Source: Candidatus Methanoplasma sp. (GTDB lineage Archaea; Thermoplasmatota; Thermoplasmata; Methanomassiliicoccales; Methanomethylophilaceae). From it: a stretch of DNA of 20,116 nucleotides. The notes below the pieces were generated by a model. It was given only the letters and a program-made list of their open reading frames with translations, was not told the origin of the DNA and did no database searches. The stretch is taken from the NCBI GenBank assembly GCA_031283015.1, contig JAITCQ010000096.1:1-20116 (forward strand). Direction: 5' to 3'. The first letter of the stretch is position 1. Each line of letters begins with the position of its first letter. The translations under genes and the position numbers were made by a program. Below, one piece after another: positions 14,596 through 20,116 of this stretch.

Positions 14596-15579
14596 TCACT
14601 TTCTGAAATATCTCTGATTTCTGCTGGTTGGTTTATCCGGCTCTGTCAGAGAGATCAGACCCGCCTCGACCGCGGGTTTCAGATAATTTTCTCGGAACGC
14701 ATCTCGAGACCTCAGCCCCAGACGTTCCATGAGTTCGGTCGCGCTCATTGGGTATGGTTCCATCGCCGCCAGGAGTTCGCGTACCCTTGTATCTATATGA
14801 TTGATGTGCTTCTGCGTATCGGAAGCCAGTCCCTTCACGGCATCCAGTATGACCCTCAGCATGAACAGTATGAATTCGTTCGAGTTCCCTGCGCTTGTGG
14901 ATCCCGATATAGCATCATAATACTCTGTCTGCCGGTCACGGATGACGGACTCGACGGGGATCCATGCGAACACCGGCATCCATTTCATAAGAACAGCGGT
15001 CTGCCATAACCTCCCGGTCCTTCCATTGCCGTCGCGGAACGGGTGTATGAACTCGAACTCATAGTGGAATACGCTCGACCTGATAAGTACGTGGACCTTT
15101 GAGGCCCTCAGCCACTCGAACAGTCCGGACATGAGTTCGGGTACCATTCCGGGCGGAGGGGCCGCATGGACCACACGTCCGTCGCTTGAGAATACGCCTG
15201 CGTTGACCGTTCGGAACCTCCCGCTTTCGCTGATCAGGCCGCCCATCATAATGCCATGGATGCGCAACAGTTCTTTCATGTCATACGGATCGATGCTCTC
15301 CAATTCCTCGTAAGCGGCGAAGGCGTTCTTTACTTCATGTATCTCCTTTGGCGGACCGATTATGCGCTTTCCGTCGATGATGTCGGTCACCTGATCCACT
15401 GTCAGTGAGTTGTTTTCTATTGCGAGCGATGAGTGAATCGACATTATGCGCCCGACCCTGCGGAGCCGCGGTAACTTCTCCATATCCCCAACGCTTTTGA
15501 TGCTTCCGAGTGTCTCGGATATCTCCGCGACAAGGTTCAGCATCTCCTCGGTTATTGTGAACGGCGGGTCGTTGTTCAT
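14596..15579 (-). CDS. Fic family protein (class II, predicted AMPylator)
   Basis: The 327-aa product has the full Fic motif HPFRDGNGRTGR (179-190), so catalytic H179 and the phosphate-binding loop are intact. The inhibitory motif SLAIEN (51-56, form (S/T)xxxE(G/N)) lies N-terminal to the core, making it a class II Fic held inactive by its own glutamate. A flap strand (about 124-141) is present. The C-terminal 70 aa form a winged-helix-like domain (SATELMERLGL ... YLKPAVEAGLI) that may bind DNA. Fic enzymes transfer AMP or related groups to target proteins. The target is unknown and no antitoxin gene is adjacent. The start at 15579 is backed by GAGGCGA eight bases upstream. Confidence 0.92.
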   Translation of the reverse strand: MNNDPPFTITEEMLNLVAEISETLGSIKSVGDMEKLPRLRRVGRIMSIHSSLAIENNSLTVDQVTDIIDGKRIIGPPKEIHEVKNAFAAYEELESIDPYDMKELLRIHGIMMGGLISESGRFRTVNAGVFSSDGRVVHAAPPPGMVPELMSGLFEWLRASKVHVLIRSSVFHYEFEFIHPFRDGNGRTGRLWQTAVLMKWMPVFAWIPVESVIRDRQTEYYDAISGSTSAGNSNEFILFMLRVILDAVKGLASDTQKHINHIDTRVRELLAAMEPYPMSATELMERLGLRSRDAFRENYLKPAVEAGLISLTEPDKPTSRNQRYFRK

Positions 15580-15625
15580 TAGCTGTCGCCTCTCGGCATG
15601 TTCCTTTTAACGAATACATTGTTTC

Positions 15626-15633
15626 TTTAAATA
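15626..15633 (-). promoter_or_regulatory. TATA box of the fic gene
   Basis: TATTTAAA on the minus strand, about 50 nt before the ATG at 15579, predicting a 5' leader near 24 nt. It touches the first of three direct repeats that lie immediately upstream. Confidence 0.6.
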
Positions 15634-15667
15634 TCTTACATGTTATCTTACACGTTATCTTACATAC
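15632..15667 (-). repeat. Three 12-bp direct repeats upstream of the fic TATA box
   Basis: TATCTTACATGT, TATCTTACACGT and TATCTTACATAC (15632-15643, 15644-15655, 15656-15667); the first nine bases are identical in all three. On the transcribed strand the unit reads TGTAAGATA. The array abuts and slightly overlaps the TATA box, the place expected for an operator or activator site. Confidence 0.75.
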
Positions 15668-15773
15668 TTTTGCACAAACCGCATATTTCCAACGCACCGC
15701 GCCAAGCGCGCGGCATATCGGAAATCGAAAAAAAATTAGACAATGCTTAAATCCACAATGCGTATTTTTGGCA

Positions 15774-17096
15774 ATGAGTTTGGAGTCCGAAGTGCTGCGG
15801 AGGATCAAGCCGACAGCGAAAGAGGTCGAGTCGCTGAACAGCGCCGCGAACGCATTGAAGAAGACGGTGGACGACGACATCGAAGAGCACGGCATAGACG
15901 TCGAGACCCGCTTTGTAGGGTCCTACGCCAAAGACACTTACCTATCCGACCCGGACATTGACCTCTTTCTCCTTTTCCCCGAGACCGTCCCCCACAAAGA
16001 GCTCGAGACCGTCGGGCTGTCCGTCGGCGAAGCGATAACGAACGGCATAAGAATGTACTCAGAACACCCTTACATCCGCGGAAAATACAAAGGCGTGGAC
16101 GTGGACCTTGTTCCGAGTTACGCTCTGAAGACCGCCGAGAAGATAAGGACCGCCGTCGACCGCACTCCTTTCCACACGCAGTACATACTCGAGAGGCTCA
16201 AGGAAGAACAGAAGGACGAGGTCCGGCTTCTGAAAGGATTCATGAAAGGGATCGGAGTGTACGGGGCGGAGCCAAACACGAGGGGATTCTCCGGATACAT
16301 GTGCGAGCTTCTCGTGCTCCACTACGGAAGCTTCCTTAAAGCGCTTGAGGGTGCGGGCGAGTGGAAAGAGGGGGTCACGATTTCGATAGAGAAGAAGGGG
16401 CCGCCGATACTGGGTCCTCTGGTCGTCTATGATCCGGTGGATCAGAAGAGGAACGTCGCATCCGCGGTCCACATCGACACCATGGCGCTTTTCATAACCG
16501 CGTCGAAAGCGTACCTGTCGTCGCCTTCGGAGAAGTTCTTCTTCCCGCAGGAAAGACAGCCGTACCCGAGGGAGGAACTGGAACGGATATCCGACAGGAA
16601 CGGGTCGAGGCTCATCACGGTGGTCTTCGACAGGCCGGACGTGGTGGAGGACAATCTCTACTCTCAACTGTGGAAGACCCGTTATGCGCTTACTAGGAAA
16701 CTGAATGATTTTGACTACACTGTCCTGAGGGCGGTGCATGATATGTACGAGAAGAAGCTGGAGATCGCGTTCGAACTCGAACGTGACGTGCTCTCCAAGA
16801 CCTACAAGCACGCCGGCCCGCCGGTATGGGTAAAGGCGGCGGACTCCTTCATCTCAAAATGGAAGAACAACGTCTACGGCCCGCCTTTCATAGAGGACGG
16901 GTGCTGGAACGTCATAGCGGAAAGGATGTACTTCACGGCGAAGGAGATGCTCGCCGACGAGGCGGCGGTGTCCGGAATAGGAAGGGAGATAGACCCGCGC
17001 AACATGAAGATAAGGAATCACGAAACATCCCTTAACGAGACCCCTCCGGCGCTGCTCACCGAATTATTGGACCCGAAGAACAGCTGGGAGATCTGA
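15774..17096 (+). CDS. cca: CCA tRNA nucleotidyltransferase (archaeal class I)
   Basis: The 440-aa enzyme adds or repairs the 3' CCA of tRNAs without a nucleic-acid template. It has the nucleotidyltransferase core GSYAKDTYLSDPDIDLF (about 49-65) with catalytic D61 and D63 and the third carboxylate in GVDVDLVPSY (about D109/D111). It also has the GFSGYMCELLVLHYGSF helix and VYDPVDQKRNVASAV stretch of class I enzymes; length is normal (about 440). I chose ATG 15774: TTAAAT near 15746-15751 is about 26 nt upstream, so the mRNA is probably leaderless, while the in-frame TTG at 15768 would add only two residues. It is divergent from fic. Its stop is three bases from the convergent membrane-protein gene. 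Confidence 0.95.
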   Translation: MSLESEVLRRIKPTAKEVESLNSAANALKKTVDDDIEEHGIDVETRFVGSYAKDTYLSDPDIDLFLLFPETVPHKELETVGLSVGEAITNGIRMYSEHPYIRGKYKGVDVDLVPSYALKTAEKIRTAVDRTPFHTQYILERLKEEQKDEVRLLKGFMKGIGVYGAEPNTRGFSGYMCELLVLHYGSFLKALEGAGEWKEGVTISIEKKGPPILGPLVVYDPVDQKRNVASAVHIDTMALFITASKAYLSSPSEKFFFPQERQPYPREELERISDRNGSRLITVVFDRPDVVEDNLYSQLWKTRYALTRKLNDFDYTVLRAVHDMYEKKLEIAFELERDVLSKTYKHAGPPVWVKAADSFISKWKNNVYGPPFIEDGCWNVIAERMYFTAKEMLADEAAVSGIGREIDPRNMKIRNHETSLNETPPALLTELLDPKNSWEI

Positions 17097-17099
17097 CCC

Positions 17100-17468
17100 T
17101 TAAACGAACGGCGCGTTGACAAGTATTATGCATATGCCCAACGCGAGCATCAGAAACAGAAGATAATTCACCAGCATCGTCTTCATCTCGAGGAGGTCGA
17201 CGCGGAGTCCCATCAGCATGAGCAGTTTCTTCATAAGAAGGACGATGACAAAGGACAGGACGGTGGCGGCGATCCAACCGTTGCCTTCGATGTGCACGCA
17301 CAGCAAAGAACCAACGATCCCGACGATTATCGCCAAAGCGGTTATCACGAACAGGACCTTCGTCCCGTAGATGTCCTTGAGGATGAACTCGCGCTCGTCG
17401 AACTCGGCGGGAGTGAACTCGTATTCCTCCTCTTTCTCTTCGACTATGCGCCTTTTCTTCTTTGCCAT
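17100..17468 (-). CDS. Small membrane protein of unknown function (three TM segments)
   Basis: A 122-aa product I do not recognise. A charged cytosolic N-terminus (MAKKKRRIVEEKEEEYEF, about 35 residues) precedes three hydrophobic segments at about 37-57, 65-88 and 99-119. The frame is open to an ATG at 17528. However, AATATAAA at 17490-17497 (minus strand TTTATATT) is centred 25 nt before ATG 17468, so transcription should begin at that codon and the longer form would start upstream of the promoter. It is monocistronic and convergent with cca. It is probably a conserved archaeal integral membrane protein. Confidence 0.75.
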   Translation of the reverse strand: MAKKKRRIVEEKEEEYEFTPAEFDEREFILKDIYGTKVLFVITALAIIVGIVGSLLCVHIEGNGWIAATVLSFVIVLLMKKLLMLMGLRVDLLEMKTMLVNYLLFLMLALGICIILVNAPFV

Positions 17469-17489
17469 GACCCACAAATCCCCATTAAC

Positions 17490-17497
17490 AATATAAA
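17490..17497 (-). promoter_or_regulatory. TATA box deciding the start of the small membrane protein gene
   Basis: TTTATATT on the minus strand, centred about 25 nt before ATG 17468; it indicates a leaderless mRNA. Confidence 0.6.
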
Positions 17498-17525
17498 CAT
17501 TTATCTGCACGCGGGTGCGGGGGTC

Positions 17526-17602
17526 CACTTTCGGTCAATTCGGACGCCTCCCCCACTTTCCTCTTTATATCAGAAAAAACCTGAATGACCGAGTGTGTGA
17601 CA
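17526..17602 (+). promoter_or_regulatory. Promoter segment A, copy of the radA promoter
   Basis: CACTTTCGGTCAATTCGGAC (17526-17545) is identical to 18627-18646. TATA (TTTATAT, 17564-17570), an A-run and a GAGTG element then follow in the same order as before radA. The alignment puts the homologous start codon at 17603, not at the in-frame ATG 17585, which is only about 18 nt from the TATA box. Confidence 0.75.
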
Positions 17603-18166
17603 ATGCCCCCTAGAATACTGGAGGAGATCTCTCCTGAAAGCGATCCAGATGCCTGCGCCGCGTATGGTGATAGCCTCCCTTCTTTGAAGAATGACCTCAA
17701 AACCGCCGATCAGAACGTATTCTCGCTTATCAGAGGGGATATCGAAAGACAGTTGGGTCTCGCGTCGGATCGTCAGAACTCGATGCTGCAGTCGATCGGC
17801 ATCCTTGTGGCATTCGCCTCGATCCTCTTCCTGCAGCTTTTGACGATGGATCCTGCCTTTGACGGATTCGGAGCATTTTTCGCAACTTCGATCTTTTCCG
17901 TGTTATTGTGCTGCCTCTTAGGGATTTTTACCATATTGGAATCAAGGAAGTTTGCGCTTTCGGCAGGAATGAATATTATGGATGAAATAAGCCGATATAA
18001 TGACGACAACGCAGAACACCTTGAGACAGAAATTGCAAATGGGATGATCAGAGCATATGAGGCCGCCTATCATGACAACGCAAACCTTGTCTTGAAAATC
18101 ATACTGATAGGAGCGTTATTACTTATAGGCATAATCACAATGTCGCTTGGGTGGTGCTTGAGATGA
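17603..18166 (+). CDS. Membrane protein of unknown function, three TM segments, coupled to a 55-aa gene
   Basis: The 187-aa product has an acidic soluble N-terminus of about 60 residues and a charged helix ending IERQLGLASDRQNSML. TM1 (62-81), TM2 (89-112), a polar helix rich in Asp/Glu/Asn (about 125-160) and TM3 (162-184) follow. The helix-TM-TM-helix-TM plan, with a charged amphipathic helix running straight into TM1, loosely recalls small effector membrane proteins (PycTM or SLATT type), but I cannot assign it to a family. The start at 17603 is set by comparison with the radA promoter; GTGTGA precedes it. The stop overlaps the next start by four bases (ATGA). Its AT-rich 3' half differs from the neighbouring housekeeping genes. 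Confidence 0.75.
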   Translation: MPPRILEEISPESDPDACAAYGDSLPSLKNDLKTADQNVFSLIRGDIERQLGLASDRQNSMLQSIGILVAFASILFLQLLTMDPAFDGFGAFFATSIFSVLLCCLLGIFTILESRKFALSAGMNIMDEISRYNDDNAEHLETEIANGMIRAYEAAYHDNANLVLKIILIGALLLIGIITMSLGWCLR

Positions 18167-18330
18167 TATTCGACAGGTTCAAACACAAAAGGGACCCGAC
18201 CCTGCAATACGTAGACGGTGCAGACGGCCGCCCGTTCGGGGAGAATGGTGTGACCCCTCAGCTCACAAGGCGCCCGGGGTACAACAGGGACGGAACGCCC
18301 AAGTCGAGAGAAAACCATAAAGAAGGATGA
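18163..18330 (+). CDS. Small polar protein (55 aa) coupled to the membrane protein gene
   Basis: ATG 18163 overlaps the preceding TGA (ATGA, 18163-18166), a classic coupling arrangement. The 55-aa product is hydrophilic and basic (MIFDRFKHKRDPTLQYVDG ... RRPGYNRDGTPKSRENHKEG), rich in Gly, Arg, Asp and Asn, without cysteine or hydrophobic segments, and probably unstructured or binding to the membrane partner. I recognise no family. Because overlap is the main support, it could be an artefact, but codon use looks normal. The frame stays open for 56 more codons after its TGA. Confidence 0.55.
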   Translation: MIFDRFKHKRDPTLQYVDGADGRPFGENGVTPQLTRRPGYNRDGTPKSRENHKEG

Positions 18331-18626
18331 AGGGGGCCTCGGTCTATTGAAACAACCGGTGAAAGCGTGTCAGCTGAAGGTTCAGGAAGGCCGAAGGGGC
18401 CGTTGTGGATGAAAAAGAAAGATTATCCAAGAACTAACTGCAAAAAGACTGTTGAAAGAACATCGGAATTGGAATGCGTCAATAGTCCTTTCTATCCATA
18501 AAGTTCCTTCCAGCTGAGCAATTTTATTTTGGGGTATACCCCCATAGGATGATTGTTCTGGCGGCAGATTATCTGTTTTTCTTGTCAGAGACCGTTTATT
18601 GCAAAATCTGCAGGGATGAGACATCT
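18331..18626 (+). other. Gap of about 300 bp with no convincing gene
   Basis: It holds a perfect 12-bp palindrome GGGGTATACCCC (18531-18542), a possible 30-codon ORF (18409-18501, no ribosome site) and nothing else I can support. It is AT-richer than its surroundings and looks like decayed or inserted sequence. Confidence 0.4.
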
Positions 18627-18701
18627 CACTTTCGGTCAATTCGGACACCCCCTGATTTCGTTTATATACTCAAAAAAACTTGAAGATTCGAGTGAGAAAA
18701 A
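18627..18701 (+). promoter_or_regulatory. radA promoter (segment B of the duplicated pair)
   Basis: CACTTTCGGTCAATTCGGAC (18627-18646), TATA TTTATAT at 18661-18667 and a leader ending GAGTGAG before ATG 18702. The predicted transcription start is near 18690. The same arrangement occurs 1101 bp upstream. Confidence 0.7.
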
Positions 18702-19643
18702 ATGGCCGCAAAAACCCTTGAGGACATACCGGGAGTGGGACCTGCAATAGCAGAGAAACTCCGCGAAGGAGGATACACAGACCTGATGGTGATCGCCGTG
18801 GCTTCGCCTAAGGACCTCGCAGAGACCTGCGAGATAGGCGAGAAGAAGGCGATGGACATCATAGAAGGCGCAAAGCTATGCGCCGACATCGGCGGATTCG
18901 AAACGGGAGACAACATCCTGGAACGCCGCAAGGCGGTGACGAAGCTTACCACCGGCTCGAAAGCATTCAACGAGCTGTTGAACGGAGGGTTGGAAAGCCA
19001 AGCTATCGTGGAATTCTTCGGCGAGTTCGGAAGCTGCAAGACCCAGGTGTGCTTCCAGCTTGCTGTCAACGCCACTCTGCCCGAGGAGAAGGGCGGGTTG
19101 GATTCCGACGTCATAATCATCGACACCGAGAACACCTTCAGGCCCGAAAGGATAATCCAGATGGCAAACTTCCTGGGCGTCGATCCGGATTATACTTTGA
19201 GAAGGATCCACGTCGCGAGAGCGTTCAACTCCCAGCACCAGATCCTCCTCGTCGATAAAGCCCTCGAACTGGCGCAGCAGAAGAAGATAAGGCTCATGAT
19301 CGTCGACTCCCTCACATCGCACTTCAGGGCGGAGTATCTCGGAAGGGGCGCCCTCGCGGAGAGGCAGCAGATCCTCAACCGCCATATGCATGATCTGCTG
19401 AACTTCGCGACCCTGAACAACGCGGTCATCGCCGTCACGAACCAGGTGGCCGCCAAGCCCGACGCGTTCTTCGGCGACCCGACGAGACCGATCGGCGGAC
19501 ACATCGTCGGCCACACCGCGACCTTCCGCCTCTATCTGCGGAAGGGCAAGGGGGGGAAGAGGATCGCCAGGCTCATTGACTCTCCGAACCTTCCTGAGGG
19601 GGAGGCGGTGTTCATGGTGACCGAAGATGGTATTAAGGACTGA
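18702..19643 (+). CDS. radA: DNA repair and recombination protein RadA
   Basis: The archaeal RecA/Rad51 recombinase forms filaments on single-stranded DNA and catalyses strand exchange. The 313-aa product has an N-terminal helix-hairpin-helix domain (LEDIPGVGPAIAEKL, 6-20), the TTGSKAFNELLNGG linker, Walker A GEFGSCKT (107-114), Walker B IRLMIVDS and the L1/L2 DNA-binding loops (FRAEYLGRGALAERQQ; NQVAAKPDAFFGDPTRPIGGHIVGH). Other core residues look normal. The odd point is C112 in place of the invariant glycine before the P-loop lysine (codon TGC instead of GGC). Length is near the archaeal norm (about 320). GAGTGAG precedes the ATG. A hairpin follows the stop by eight bases. Confidence 0.95.
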   Translation: MAAKTLEDIPGVGPAIAEKLREGGYTDLMVIAVASPKDLAETCEIGEKKAMDIIEGAKLCADIGGFETGDNILERRKAVTKLTTGSKAFNELLNGGLESQAIVEFFGEFGSCKTQVCFQLAVNATLPEEKGGLDSDVIIIDTENTFRPERIIQMANFLGVDPDYTLRRIHVARAFNSQHQILLVDKALELAQQKKIRLMIVDSLTSHFRAEYLGRGALAERQQILNRHMHDLLNFATLNNAVIAVTNQVAAKPDAFFGDPTRPIGGHIVGHTATFRLYLRKGKGGKRIARLIDSPNLPEGEAVFMVTEDGIKD

Positions 19644-19651
19644 AACCTAAA

Positions 19652-19679
19652 GGGGTCCGTGGACCCCGTTTTCTTTTTT
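19652..19679 (+). terminator. Perfect 7-bp hairpin and T-run after radA, overlapping the next start codon
   Basis: GGGGTCC-GT-GGACCCC (19652-19667) followed by GTTTTCTTTTTT (19668-19679). It looks like a terminator for radA, yet the only N-terminally sensible start of the next gene, GTG 19659-19661, lies in the loop. Confidence 0.55.
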
Positions 19680-20116
19680 GAACTCTCCGGCGAATCCAAA
19701 GATATGCCGGCGGCCGAGGCAAAGAGATGCGTTGAAGCTGAATGCGCCAGGCACAGCTTTGTAGGAGAGGGTCCCGGTTATCTTATCGCGTCTTTCCCCA
19801 GAGAATGCCTTGAAGGCATCGCCGGCCGTATCGCCCTTACCCATTCAATAGGAGAATATCTCGGCTCGTATGATCCCCGGGACATCGGCGGTCTGTCGCG
19901 GACGCAGCTGCCGGAGGGCACGTTCGCCATCAGGGCCAAAAGGTTCGAGGGGATGATGAAGGACGTGGATTCCCAGAAACTCATAAGGGATGTCGGCGGT
20001 ATCCTTTCGAGGAACAACGATGTGGACCTCCGCGATCCTGACGTCGTGGTCAGAATGCAGCTCTGCGACAAGGTCCACTTGTTCATTGAAGAAAAGGCCG
20101 TTGACAGGAACGTCAT
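19659..20116 (+). CDS. THUMP-domain tRNA (guanine-N2) methyltransferase, Trm-G10-like (3' end outside window)
   Basis: The frame starting at GTG 19659 reads VDPVFFFELSGESKDMPAAEAKRCVE and runs open to the window end (152 codons). The FFELSGES start, an acidic helix and the THUMP-type body (SFPRECLEGIAGRIALTHSIG; GTFAIRAKRFEG; LIRDVGGIL; DPDVVVRMQLCDKVHLFIE) match the N-terminal NFLD/THUMP part of archaeal Trm-G10 (Trm11 family), which methylates G10 of tRNA. The methyltransferase domain should follow beyond the window. Starting at ATG 19704 would remove the first strand, so GTG is preferred. It follows radA by 15 bases in the same frame, so the two may be cotranscribed unless the hairpin terminates. 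Confidence 0.75.
   Translation, partial: MDPVFFFELSGESKDMPAAEAKRCVEAECARHSFVGEGPGYLIASFPRECLEGIAGRIALTHSIGEYLGSYDPRDIGGLSRTQLPEGTFAIRAKRFEGMMKDVDSQKLIRDVGGILSRNNDVDLRDPDVVVRMQLCDKVHLFIEEKAVDRNV

Noticed and set aside
13661..14599. 312-codon minus frame opposite the MBL-fold gene
   Set aside because: Shadow of a gene with a complete metal-ligand set; no domain seen in the antisense product.
18331..18501. In-frame extension after the TGA of the 55-aa gene (possible readthrough)
   Set aside because: 56 open codons can occur by chance, composition changes after the stop, and no recoding element or selenocysteine context was seen.
18531..18542. Perfect palindrome GGGGTATACCCC in the gap before radA
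   Set aside because: It is isolated, not near a start or a TATA box at useful spacing, and has no partner site; no function can be argued.
18382..18648. 88-codon minus frame between the membrane module and radA
   Set aside because: It begins in the duplicated promoter segment and has no ribosome site or recognisable domain.
19778..20116. Minus-strand frame at the right edge
   Set aside because: The plus strand encodes a THUMP-domain protein over the same bases; the minus product is Ser-rich and without motif.

Overview
The window is archaeal. It carries aIF2-alpha, Nop10, the ribosomal proteins L44e and S27e, a RadA recombinase, a class I CCA-adding enzyme, a diphthamide-synthesis ATPase, and a tRNA-Tyr with a C1-G72 pair and an intron at 37/38. 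Promoters are TATA-type, and several lie about 25 nt before the start codon, which implies leaderless mRNAs. None of the 21 readable stop codons is TAG (17 TGA, 4 TAA). With moderate GC and Thermoplasmata-like gene content, a Methanomassiliicoccales-type methanogen is a reasonable guess, but no methanogenesis gene is present to prove it.

Layout. 1-1860: 3' part of a superfamily 1 helicase with a C-terminal Vsr/MTES_1575-like nuclease, a possible defence protein. 1861-2532 (-): dph6. 2663-3349: rpiA. 3448-5591: tight translation operon rpl44e, rps27e, aIF2-alpha, nop10, PAC2-family chaperone. 5641-5752: tRNA-Tyr. 5906-6499: hexapeptide acetyltransferase. 6554-9219 (-): large secreted seven-bladed propeller protein whose frame is broken at a 12-G tract just after the signal peptide. 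9446-9625: remnant of a second acetyltransferase. 9626-11334 (-): two-gene ABC exporter. 11383-13562 (-): amidohydrolase plus PHP phosphoesterase. 13640-14476: MBL-fold hydrolase. 14596-15579 (-): Fic protein with promoter-proximal repeats. 15774-17096: cca. 17100-17468 (-): small membrane protein. 17603-18330: coupled pair of a 187-aa membrane protein and a 55-aa polar protein. 18702-19643: radA. 19659 to the window end: THUMP/Trm-G10-type tRNA methyltransferase.

Most of the window is core housekeeping (translation, tRNA maturation, recombination, ribose-5-phosphate). The accessory parts are the helicase-nuclease, the 6.5-9.6 kb surface-protein block, the Fic gene and the 17.5-18.6 kb membrane module. 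The strongest unusual signals are three: the poly-G tract, which fits an on/off contingency switch or a homopolymer sequencing error; a promoter segment shared by radA and the membrane module 1.1 kb upstream; and a cysteine replacing the invariant glycine in the RadA Walker A motif.
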